Shown piece by piece: positions 17,119 through 24,458 of a stretch of DNA of 33,591 bases. Under the pieces are notes generated by a model that ran no database searches, was not told the DNA's origin, and saw nothing but the letters and a program-made list of their open reading frames with translations. Every line of letters begins with the position of its first letter. The first letter of the stretch is position 1. Source of the DNA: Myxococcus llanfairpwllgwyngyllgogerychwyrndrobwllllantysiliogogogochensis (lineage in GTDB: Bacteria > Myxococcota > Myxococcia > Myxococcales > Myxococcaceae); contig NZ_VIFM01000113.1 of assembly GCF_006636215.1 (NCBI RefSeq), positions 1 to 33,591 on the forward strand, read 5' to 3'. A program made the position numbers and the translations under genes.

Positions 17119-18234
17119 TCAACGTCCTGGGTGAAGCACCCGAGTCCCCCGGAGCCGAAGCAGCCGGGCCCAGCCGCCCTCCTTCATGGCGAAGGCCTCG
17201 CCCGTCCATTCCCCCAGCACGAAGGGCTTCCGCACGCGGCTGCAACATGAACTCCCCGGGATGGGCTCTGCCCACAGTTGCGCGCCCTTCAACCGGAGGA
17301 AGTGGTTGTAGACCGGGCTGTGCCGAGGCTTGCCCGTCTCTGGAACACCTCCGGTGACGATGAGCACGTCCTCCTTCTGTCCCTCCACGAGGAACCGGCC
17401 CTTCGCCAGCCTCGGGCGCCCCTCCGCCAGCGTGATGACCTCCGCGAAGCGCAGATAGTCGAAACCCAGGAGGCTGTAACCCGTCAGCAGATACTCCTGG
17501 AGGTTGCCAGGAATCGGGGTGAGTCCGTCCAGGATGGCGTCGAGCTGGAGCTCCTCCAGCGACCTGTCGAGAGCGAACCCGAATGTCCCCTCGGGTGTGA
17601 GCCATTGGAGGTACGCGCGGCCTCTCTCCAGTTCGTCCTTCAGGCCTCGCGCGGCGCGCCGCAGGGTCCAGGACCGCAGGCGCCCGTCAGGCGAGGTGAC
17701 TGTCTCCGCGCACCCGAGGGTCTCCGACTGGAACACCCCTCGGTCGTACCTGGCCATTCGCCGAAGCGCCTGGATGGCCTTGTCCTTCGTCTTCGGCACG
17801 CGGACCTTCATCGACGAGGACCGACGCAGGAGGCGCTCGAAGTCCCCCAGGCCACAGCTCGCCAGCTCCAGCTCCGCGAAGGCGACGGCCGCCTTCGGGC
17901 AAAACTCACCGAGCACGGACAGGTCCGTCACGCTGGAGATGAGCTTCTGGCAGAGAGGGGAGACCGCTCCCGCATCGGGGGGCGCGGGACAATGGACCCA
18001 GACCCAGTTCTGGTTCCCGTGTGTGCCCGACCATCTCCCGATGTCCACGCAGGCGCCGCCATCCGCGGTGCTGAAGACGGGCGCCTGGGGTCCCCGGAGA
18101 ATCGCCTCGGACAGGTCGAGGGCGGGGTCCACCTGCCACCCCTCGGTGACGTCGGAGAAGGAGGAGACCTCTCCGATATCGAGCCCCTCGGATGGCGACG
18201 TGCTCAGCAGTACCAGCAGGACCTGAGGCCACAT
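17119..18234 (-). CDS. Hypothetical exported protein (immunity candidate, or 3' part of a frameshifted gene)
   Basis: A 371-residue frame from the ATG at 18234, which begins MWPQVLLVLLSTSPSEGLDI, a short hydrophobic stretch that could be an export signal. The body has cysteines in GGACVDIGRW, VHCPAPPDAG, EFCPKA and ASCGLGDF contexts, consistent with a disulfide-bearing periplasmic protein, and ends in a beta-rich half with TGYSLLGFDYLRF and FVLGEWTGEAFAM. I recognise no family. Its start lies 30 bases inside the upstream lipoprotein frame, in another reading frame. Coupled translation is one reading; the other is that both are one lipoprotein broken by a frameshift near 18204-18260. It is convergent to the PLD-like effector, so an immunity role is possible but unsupported by homology. 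Confidence 0.65.
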   Translation of the reverse strand: MWPQVLLVLLSTSPSEGLDIGEVSSFSDVTEGWQVDPALDLSEAILRGPQAPVFSTADGGACVDIGRWSGTHGNQNWVWVHCPAPPDAGAVSPLCQKLISSVTDLSVLGEFCPKAAVAFAELELASCGLGDFERLLRRSSSMKVRVPKTKDKAIQALRRMARYDRGVFQSETLGCAETVTSPDGRLRSWTLRRAARGLKDELERGRAYLQWLTPEGTFGFALDRSLEELQLDAILDGLTPIPGNLQEYLLTGYSLLGFDYLRFAEVITLAEGRPRLAKGRFLVEGQKEDVLIVTGGVPETGKPRHSPVYNHFLRLKGAQLWAEPIPGSSCCSRVRKPFVLGEWTGEAFAMKEGGWARLLRLRGTRVLHPGR

Positions 18235-18479
18235 GGTGCGCTCCGTTGCAGGACCCGGCCCTTCTTGTCGAGCGCCACGATTGCCCCGTCTCCATTCGTG
18301 TCCTCGCGGGCCTGACATCCCATCAGCCACCTCCCGAAGCGATGCGCCGTTCCAAACGGTCCGCTCGGAGCGGGCGAGGGAGGCTCCGCGACAGCCGCGG
18401 CAGCCTTCTTCCCGGCCAAGGTCGATGGCGAGGTCGCGCAAGCGGAGAGCATCAGCAACAGGAGCAGGATTGGGCGCAT
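18204..18479 (-). CDS. Short lipoprotein, possibly the 5' part of a frameshifted gene
   Basis: A 91-residue frame starting at the ATG at 18479: MRPILLLLLMLSAC is a textbook lipoprotein signal with the cysteine at residue 14. After a Pro/Ala/Ser linker comes FGRWLMGCQAREDTNGDGAI, which contains a DxNxDG loop of the EF-hand/calcium type. The frame then ends at TGA (18204-18206) in a composition (CGLRSCWYC) that looks like out-of-frame reading, while the next frame continues with sensible protein. No good ribosome site precedes the ATG. It is divergent from the LysM-domain gene. Confidence 0.6.
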   Translation of the reverse strand: MRPILLLLLMLSACATSPSTLAGKKAAAAVAEPPSPAPSGPFGTAHRFGRWLMGCQAREDTNGDGAIVALDKKGRVLQRSAPCGLRSCWYC

Positions 18480-18597
18480 GGCAGGGGCAGGAGACGTGGG
18501 GCGGTGTTTGACGCCGAAGCCGCGTGGACGGTTCCAGCCCTCCTGGACGGAGCGCGTCCTCTCGAAACGCATGCGCGTCTCCCACGCACGCACACCG

Positions 18598-18615
18598 GGC
18601 CTCCTCCGGGAGGCC
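18598..18615. promoter_or_regulatory. 7-bp hairpin in the divergent leader
   Basis: GGCCTCC and GGAGGCC form a perfect stem around a TCCG tetraloop, within the 206 bases between the lipoprotein start and the LysM gene. Role unknown; in this GC-rich DNA it may be incidental. Confidence 0.2.
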
Positions 18616-18658
18616 GTGCCTCCTCGCCGCGAGACCACCGGGGACATGCCCGAGCAAG

Positions 18659-18671
18659 GCACGTCACGTGC
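18659..18671. promoter_or_regulatory. Palindrome just upstream of the LysM-domain gene
   Basis: GCACGT-C-ACGTGC is a perfect 6-1-6 palindrome ending 14 bases before the ATG at 18686. A protein bound here would block transcription or initiation of the LysM/HNH pair. Assignment is by position only. Confidence 0.25.
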
Positions 18672-18685
18672 AGTCTGGATGATTC

Positions 18686-19339
18686 ATGGTGAACCGATTG
18701 AATCCGGGCACGCACCACACCGTGCGCGAGGGGGAGAGCGTCGAAAGCATTGCCTACGAATCCGGGCACGTGGGCAGGACGCTCTGGAATCACGCCGAGA
18801 ATGAACCCCTCCGGAAGGAGGGGCGTGACCCCAACGCGCTCGCGGAGGGAGACGTGCTCTACATCCCTCCGTTCCGCGAGAAGAAGGTCACCGTCAGGAC
18901 CGGGGCCGTGCACAAGTTCACCCGCCGGGGCGTGCCCTCGGTGCTGCGATTTCTTCCCCTCGTCTTTGGCCAACCGATGCCTCGCACGCCCTTCACCGTC
19001 GTGGTGGAGGGAAAGGAGCTCCAGGGAAAGACCACGGACCGGGGGCTCGTGGAGTGTTTCATCCGCCCTGATGCGCCCCGCGCCACGGTATACCTGGGCG
19101 AGGAGCCCTTCCTGCTCACCTATGAGCTGGACCTGAGGATGCTCGCGCCCGTGGAGACTCCCCATGGGACGCTCACCCGCCTGCGCAACCTGGGCCTTCA
19201 TGACGGCCCCATCGACAACCCTCCCGCGGACGTGTTGGAGGGAGCGCTGCGCCGCTTCCAGGAGCAGCAGGGACTTCCCACCACGGGTGAGCTGGACGCA
19301 CGCACCCGCGAGACACTCCTCGCGCGCCACGGGCGCTGA
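18686..19339 (+). CDS. LysM-like and peptidoglycan-binding domain protein
   Basis: A 217-residue protein without a signal peptide. Residues about 10-62 (HHTVREGESVESIAYESG ... LAEGDVLYIPP) match a LysM module: the V-x-x-G-E-S-x-x-x-I-A opening and the G-D-x-L-x-I-P closing strand. A middle beta-rich domain (TPFTVVVEGKELQGKTTDRG) separates it from a C-terminal peptidoglycan-binding module at about residues 155-215 (LRNLGLHDGPIDN, then LRRFQEQQGLPTTGELDART). Proteins of this LysM-plus-PGBD layout with no secretion signal are common next to type VI and related contractile-system effectors, possibly as adaptors or wall-binding parts. It ends 21 bases before the HNH gene and is almost certainly co-transcribed with it. 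Confidence 0.82.
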   Translation: MVNRLNPGTHHTVREGESVESIAYESGHVGRTLWNHAENEPLRKEGRDPNALAEGDVLYIPPFREKKVTVRTGAVHKFTRRGVPSVLRFLPLVFGQPMPRTPFTVVVEGKELQGKTTDRGLVECFIRPDAPRATVYLGEEPFLLTYELDLRMLAPVETPHGTLTRLRNLGLHDGPIDNPPADVLEGALRRFQEQQGLPTTGELDARTRETLLARHGR

Positions 19340-19360
19340 GCCCCCACCGAGACCCTCTCC

Positions 19361-21313
19361 ATGATTCAAATCTCAGCGGCCCAGAAGGGCCCCCCACCCG
19401 CGAAGCTGGTGGAGACCGCGAAGCAGGCCGCCGCGTGGCTGCTCGAATACAATCAGTTCGCGAGCACCGGACTCTCCGCGAGCCAGATCTCGAAGAACCA
19501 GGAGGAGTACCTCGCGAAACTGGAGATCAGCTCGAAGAGCTATGCGCCCAATGAGGTCAAGGCCCAGCTCGTCGCCTGTCACTACGGGAAGTGCGCGTAT
19601 TGCGAGACGCGCATCATCCACAGCCACTACGGCGACGTGGAGCACTTCCGTCCCAAGAAGGGCGTCACCTTCTTCGACAAGACAGGCAAGATGGCGACCA
19701 TCGCCGACGCGTATTTCTGGCGCGCCTTCGATTGGAACAACCTCTTCCTCTCCTGTGGCGTCTGCAACGAGCAGTACAAGAAGAACTATTTCGGCCTCTT
19801 GCCCAGCCTCACCGCCACCGCCGCCGAGCAACAGTACCTGGGCGTGGGCCCCCTGAAGGTTCCCACCGTCGCGGAGAAGCGACAGAGCCCCGCGAATCCC
19901 AACCTCCTCGAGCAGGCCATCCTCATCGACCCTGGAGTCGACGAACCGCGCGCCCTCATCCGCTTCGATGTTCGCAACGGGCAGGCCATGCCCAGCCCGA
20001 TCATCAATCTGCTCCAGGGCGACAAGGCGCTCGCCTACGGTCGCACGGCCAAGACCATCGAGGTCCTGGGATTGAATCGGCCGGCGCTCGTCGAGGCGCG
20101 CGCCCGGCACCTCCTGAGCCTGCACCTGCTCCTGATACCCATCCTCGGCGACCTGCCGGCACTCCAGCAGTTCGTCCAGTTCGGAGCCCTGTGCGACAAG
20201 CAGAAGGACACCCTGGTTCCTCGCTCAGACCCGCTCGCCAACGTGCTCGCGCAGGCCGCGACGGCCGCCGGGAGCAACAAGGCCAGCAAGGAGGCCGTGC
20301 TGGCCTTCGGCAGGCTCGTCGCGAGCATCCAGCCCTGGGCTGAGTACACGGCGCTCTCCCTGGATGCCATCGTCACCTGGAGCATCCAGGAGTTCGAGCG
20401 CGTGCGCGCCGCGGTGACCCTGCAAGCCACGACGCAAGCCTCGGGAGGGAGCGCGAACATCGGCGCCACCCACAGCCTGGCGCCTCGGCTTCCGGCGAGC
20501 CTGTCCACGACGCTCGAAGGACAGACGCAGGACTACCGCCAGATCGTCGCGCACTACTGCAAGGACCGCTGGACCGTGGGAACCGAGGAGAAGGCGGACC
20601 AGAGCGCCATGCGGGTGGCGCTGCACGGCGAGTTGAACACGCTCATCGAGGACTACGAGGCGGCATGGAAGGAGGTCCACCACCGCGCCAAGGCCTTCAA
20701 GACCCAAGAGGCCGTGATGCGGCATGGCTTCCTCAAGGAGGAGGTGGAGAACTACCAGGAGCAGTTCGCCCGGGGCATCGAGGACGCAAGCGAGGAGCCG
20801 CTCCTGCTGGCCTGCCTCCAGAAGGTGACGGAGTCGCTCACCCCCCTCTTCAAGGAACTGCTCGCCTCCACGGACCTCGCCACGGCCCTCAAGCTCGTCA
20901 CGCAGGGAAGCAAGCTGCTCCGAGTGGACATCCCGGCGTTCTATGCGCTTTGCATCAAGGACGCGGACACGAAGAAGGCGCACAGCGACCCCATGGCCCA
21001 TTGGCTGAAGATGCATTCCTTCTTCGTCGAGCGGGTGGACCACACGCTCGGGAAGGCGCACATCTCCACCTTCGTGAAAGACTTCATGGAAGAAGCCCAC
21101 GACAACTTCGTCGAGCTCTACAACCGCTTCACGGATGTGGTGGTGAGGTATCGGCTCAACAGCCTCTACAACAAGACGGTGGAGACCCGCGCGAATCCAT
21201 TGAAGCAAGCCATTCAAGCCATGATTCAGCACGTCAGGGACCACGTGGCGGGCAAACCCACGCCCACCCACGCCCCGCTCGTGGCCATTTCCCTCATCCG
21301 AATCGTTGGCTAG
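19361..21313 (+). CDS. Large protein with N-terminal PtuB/TIGR02646-like HNH endonuclease domain
   Basis: A 650-residue protein with no signal peptide. The HNH core lies at residues about 70-140: CAYCE (Cys78, Cys81), DVEHFRPK (Asp92, Glu94, His95), FDWNNLFLSCGVCN (Cys132, Cys135, Asn136) and YKKNYFG. Two CxxC pairs around a D-x-E-H catalytic strand is the layout of the HNH family that includes Septu PtuB and the retron-associated TIGR02646 nucleases; it predicts DNA cleavage with a structural zinc. The remaining 480 or so residues are mainly helical, with no recognised domain, so the protein is far longer than PtuB (about 250 residues). There is no PtuA ATPase or retron beside it; the partner is the LysM gene. 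A secreted nuclease effector or a stand-alone defence nuclease are both possible. Confidence 0.78.
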   Translation: MIQISAAQKGPPPAKLVETAKQAAAWLLEYNQFASTGLSASQISKNQEEYLAKLEISSKSYAPNEVKAQLVACHYGKCAYCETRIIHSHYGDVEHFRPKKGVTFFDKTGKMATIADAYFWRAFDWNNLFLSCGVCNEQYKKNYFGLLPSLTATAAEQQYLGVGPLKVPTVAEKRQSPANPNLLEQAILIDPGVDEPRALIRFDVRNGQAMPSPIINLLQGDKALAYGRTAKTIEVLGLNRPALVEARARHLLSLHLLLIPILGDLPALQQFVQFGALCDKQKDTLVPRSDPLANVLAQAATAAGSNKASKEAVLAFGRLVASIQPWAEYTALSLDAIVTWSIQEFERVRAAVTLQATTQASGGSANIGATHSLAPRLPASLSTTLEGQTQDYRQIVAHYCKDRWTVGTEEKADQSAMRVALHGELNTLIEDYEAAWKEVHHRAKAFKTQEAVMRHGFLKEEVENYQEQFARGIEDASEEPLLLACLQKVTESLTPLFKELLASTDLATALKLVTQGSKLLRVDIPAFYALCIKDADTKKAHSDPMAHWLKMHSFFVERVDHTLGKAHISTFVKDFMEEAHDNFVELYNRFTDVVVRYRLNSLYNKTVETRANPLKQAIQAMIQHVRDHVAGKPTPTHAPLVAISLIRIVG

Positions 21314-21361
21314 CGCCGAGCGTCCACGGGGGCGGCGCCAGGGATGGAGCGGCGCGGCATG

Positions 21362-21381
21362 GGGCGCTCCTGAAGGCGCCC
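21362..21381 (+). terminator. Terminator-like hairpin after the HNH gene
   Basis: GGGCGC (21362-21367) and GCGCCC (21376-21381) form a 6-bp stem with an 8-base loop, about 50 bases after the stop codon. No T-run. Confidence 0.35.
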
Positions 21382-21412
21382 TCGGACGCCCGGGAGAATC
21401 CGTCACCGAGGC

Positions 21413-21501
21413 GGTGTAGAGGGGAGTCCACCCCACCGTGGCCTCGAGTCACGGCCGCCGTCTGAACAAAAGACAGTCAGGTGTGGAGGGGAGTCCACCC
21501 C
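21413..21501. repeat. Pair of 22-bp direct repeats upstream of the heme-protein operon
   Basis: The unit GGTGTRGAGGGGAGTCCACC plus CC occurs at 21413-21434 and 21480-21501 with one difference (A or G at position 6), 67 bases apart start to start. The second copy can fold as GAGGGG (21486-21491) with CCCCTC (21498-21503). They lie 70-160 bases upstream of the DUF1588-like start, suitable for tandem regulator sites or repeated terminator elements. Nothing else was recognised in the 257-base gap. Confidence 0.6.
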
Positions 21502-21570
21502 TCATTCTCGCGAAATGACAGACATTTCCTCTCGTGCCTTGTCACGTCGCCTGATGCTACTGTCGCATGT

Positions 21571-23409
21571 ATGCACTGGCACCTGCACTTGAAGAGCGCG
21601 GCCCTCGCGGTCGTGCTGTTCGCGATGTCCGGGCTCGTCGTGCCCGACGCGCACGCGCAGCAATGTGGACCCGGGCCGACGTCGCCGGTCGATCCACCCG
21701 AGGACCAGCTGAGCGACACGCGCCTGCTGCGGCGCATCGTGCTCGGACTCACGGGGACGACTCCGACCCTGGAGCAGTACGAGTCCATGGCGGCCGCGGC
21801 CTCGCCCGAGGCGCGGGCCTCGCTGCTCCGCTCGACGCTCGACGAGGTGCTCGCCTCTCCGAAGTTCTATGAGCGGATGCTGCGCTTCGGACACGAGTGG
21901 ATCGCCGTGGGCGCCTACACCACGGGCGCCACCGGCGACGCGTATCAGGGCGACATGTCCGGACACCTGCACCGGTGCGCCGACAACACCCTGCACCCGG
22001 GCGCGCTCTACGCGGTGAACGAGTTCGCCTCGGGGGACCCGGGCCAGCAGTGCTCCGACAAAGACGGTGGCGGGAACCCCGCCGTGCCGGAAGCGCGCAC
22101 CGTCGAGCCCTGGTGGGCGCCAGGCACCACGGTCCAGGTGCTGGGCAAGGCGGGCTCCGACATCAAGCAGGTCGTCGACACCACCACCGGGAAGACCTGG
22201 GACTGTGGCATCGCGAGCGGCGGCTACTACGACCCCGGACTGCCTCGGGGCTGTGGATGCGGACCGAATCTGATGTGGTGCTCGCCGCTCGCCGGCCTGG
22301 GCTCCGCGAGCACCTCCACCCTCAATGGGCAGCGCCGCCACCCCTACGAGGAGCCCGCGCGCCTGTTCGCGCACCTGGCGTGGCATGACCGGCCGCTCTC
22401 GGACCTGGTCGTCGGCAACTACTCGGTCGGAACCAACTGGCTGCGCGCGCTGTACATCCGCTTCGGCCGGCAGATGGGCAGCGACGTGGTGGACCAGAAC
22501 AGCACGTGGTGGCGGCCGGACGTGGGCAATGCCCCGCGCGACCCGATGCACCCGACGCCGGATGATCCGCAGGCGTGGCGGGAGTTCGTGGTGGAGGAGC
22601 TGGAGCCCTACCACCTCTCGCTCACCCCCGACAAAACCCGCTCCGGCAGCATGGACCGCACCTATCGCTTCGACCCGCGCAAGACGAAGGACGCGCCCCT
22701 GGGCCTGCCCGCCGCCGGGGTGCTCACCATGATGGGGTCCATGTCGTCGTTTCCGCGCGAGCGCGTCCGGGCCGCGCGTTTCCTGGAGATCTTCGCCTGC
22801 CAGAACTTCTCGCCGCCTCCCGCGGACGTGCACTTCCCGCCGCTGGAGATAGACCCGGCGACGGGCGGAACGTGCCTGCACTGCCACAAGACGCTGGACC
22901 CCGCGGCCATCGCGTTCAAGCGCTGGGACTTCACGCCGTTCCCGAGCTACTACGTTCCGTGGCCCTTCATCGGGGGCATTGGCAACCAGCGCATCACCGC
23001 GGAGTGGCTGTCCGGGAAGTATCCACACATCGGCAATGCGCCGGGCCTGCGCTGGAAGAACGCCTTCGCGCCCAACACGGTGCTGACGCCCGTCACTCCG
23101 GAGGAGCTCACGGCGAATCCGGAGGCGGTGCTGCTCGACACGATGCCGGAGTCGTACACGCTGCTGGGCGAACATGGCGATGGCACCATGGGCCCGCTGG
23201 GCTTCGGCAAGCTGCTGGTGCGCTCCGGTGAGTTCGACCGCTGCGCGGCGCGCAAGCTCTACGCGATGTTCATTGGCCGGGAGCTGAATCCGGCCACGGA
23301 GAAGGGCTTCATCGACAAGCTCGCGCGGGAGTTCGTCGCGGGGGAGCGCAAGCTGCGGCCCTTCATCCGCCATCTCTTCGAACAGTCCGAGCTGCGGAGG
23401 GGCCTGTGA
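21571..23409 (+). CDS. DUF1588/DUF1592-like exported protein with CxxCH motif
   Basis: A 612-residue protein from the ATG at 21571, giving a clean signal peptide (LKSAALAVVLFAMSGLVVPDAHA, cleavage near residue 29). Early segments TRLLRRIVLGLTGTTPT and VLASPKFYERMLRFGHEW, later PRERVRAARFLEIFACQNF, the heme-like CLHCHKTLDPAAIAFKRWDF (Cys435, Cys438, His439), and the ending LYAMFIGRELNPATEKGF are the hallmarks of the DUF1592/DUF1588/DUF1585 and DUF1549/DUF1553 cytochrome-like proteins known from planctomycetes and myxobacteria. Their biochemical role is not established; the usual partner is a DUF1501 or DUF1552 protein, as here. A cysteine-rich central insert (CGIASGGYY, GCGCGPNLMWCS) is unusual. 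Its stop overlaps the next start by one base. Confidence 0.82.
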   Translation: MHWHLHLKSAALAVVLFAMSGLVVPDAHAQQCGPGPTSPVDPPEDQLSDTRLLRRIVLGLTGTTPTLEQYESMAAAASPEARASLLRSTLDEVLASPKFYERMLRFGHEWIAVGAYTTGATGDAYQGDMSGHLHRCADNTLHPGALYAVNEFASGDPGQQCSDKDGGGNPAVPEARTVEPWWAPGTTVQVLGKAGSDIKQVVDTTTGKTWDCGIASGGYYDPGLPRGCGCGPNLMWCSPLAGLGSASTSTLNGQRRHPYEEPARLFAHLAWHDRPLSDLVVGNYSVGTNWLRALYIRFGRQMGSDVVDQNSTWWRPDVGNAPRDPMHPTPDDPQAWREFVVEELEPYHLSLTPDKTRSGSMDRTYRFDPRKTKDAPLGLPAAGVLTMMGSMSSFPRERVRAARFLEIFACQNFSPPPADVHFPPLEIDPATGGTCLHCHKTLDPAAIAFKRWDFTPFPSYYVPWPFIGGIGNQRITAEWLSGKYPHIGNAPGLRWKNAFAPNTVLTPVTPEELTANPEAVLLDTMPESYTLLGEHGDGTMGPLGFGKLLVRSGEFDRCAARKLYAMFIGRELNPATEKGFIDKLAREFVAGERKLRPFIRHLFEQSELRRGL

Positions 23410-24446
23410 TGCGCACACTGCGTTCGTTGCTGGGGGCCGTCGCGCTCGCGTTCGGCCTGGGGGCTTGTTTCGGGGATGTCTCGCACCCGCAGGGGGGCGA
23501 TGGCACGCCGGACGGGGGCGACACCTGCGCGGCGTCGAGCGACAACGACGCGGTCCGCCTCGCGCTCGCTCCCGCGTGTGAGGGCTGCCACGTCAACGGC
23601 AACAAGCCCTTCTTCGCCTCGCTCGCCGCGTTCGAGAGCGGGCTCGTCTACAACGAGCGGTTCGTGAAGCGCGGAGACCCGGAGGGCAGCGTCCTGGTCC
23701 AGATGCTCAAGGGCACCGCGCCTGGCAGCTACGCCCAGATGCCTCCGGGCCAGCCCTACGAGCAGCTCGTCGCCAGCGGCCGCGTCACGATGACCATCTC
23801 CCAGGTGGAGGCGTGGATTCGCGACCTGAAGGCGCCCCCCGCGCAATTGGAGACGCCGTCACCCGAGGAGTTCCGCGTCCGCCGGCTGTCCGCCGAGGAG
23901 ATGGTGGTGAGCCTGATGGACCAGCTCGGGCTCACGCTCGAGGACTTCGTCAGCACGAGCAACCCCGACTGGCGCAACCGGGCGTACGTCGTGAACTGGG
24001 GCAAGTTCTTCATCTGGCCTGGTGACTGGTCTCCCGGCATCTCGGGCGAGTACGTCTCCGACCTGCGCACCGTCGAGCGGTTCGAGGCGCTCGGAGGCGG
24101 CAACTCCCTGGCGTACCGCAAGAAGGACACGACCTTCGGCCCCTCCGCCGGACAGGCCCTGGTCCAGGTGTCCCAGGCCTGGTGTGGGCGCGCGGTGGAC
24201 AAGCCCAACAACAAGGCGGTGCTGCGCTTCGTGACGCTCGCGGACACGTCCACGAAGAACCCGGACGCGGTGCAGAAGAACCTGCGCAACCTCTATCTGC
24301 GCATGCTGGGCCAGCCGCCCGACGACGCGGAGCTGAAGGCGCTGTATGAGCAGGTCTACCTCCCGCTCGAAGCGCAGAGCGCGCGCCTGGCCTGGGTTGG
24401 CACGTGCGCGGCGCTCATCCGTCACCCGCTGTGGATCACCTACTGA
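23409..24446 (+). CDS. Lipoprotein with CxxCH cytochrome c-like motif
   Basis: A 345-residue protein. The ATG at 23409 shares its first base with the upstream TGA, indicating translational coupling. MRTLRSLLGAVALAFGLGAC is a lipoprotein signal with the cysteine at residue 20. CEGCH (residues 57-61) sits in LAPACEGCHVNGNKPFFASL, followed by MPPGQPYEQL, which offers a candidate distal methionine; this is the layout of a short c-type cytochrome domain. The second half, with VRRLSAEEMVVSLMDQLGL and LRNLYLRMLGQPPDDAE, resembles the helical repeats of DUF1592/DUF1549-type proteins, including the P-P-D-D-A-E motif after a 'YLRMLG' helix. It probably works as a complex with its two operon neighbours in the periplasm. 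Confidence 0.8.
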   Translation: MRTLRSLLGAVALAFGLGACFGDVSHPQGGDGTPDGGDTCAASSDNDAVRLALAPACEGCHVNGNKPFFASLAAFESGLVYNERFVKRGDPEGSVLVQMLKGTAPGSYAQMPPGQPYEQLVASGRVTMTISQVEAWIRDLKAPPAQLETPSPEEFRVRRLSAEEMVVSLMDQLGLTLEDFVSTSNPDWRNRAYVVNWGKFFIWPGDWSPGISGEYVSDLRTVERFEALGGGNSLAYRKKDTTFGPSAGQALVQVSQAWCGRAVDKPNNKAVLRFVTLADTSTKNPDAVQKNLRNLYLRMLGQPPDDAELKALYEQVYLPLEAQSARLAWVGTCAALIRHPLWITY

Positions 24447-24458
24447 GCCGAGGACGCC

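Noticed and set aside
21502-23418. Long antisense open frame opposite the DUF1588-like gene
   Set aside because: Typical high-GC shadow frame; the plus strand has a signal peptide, CxxCH motif and operon overlap.
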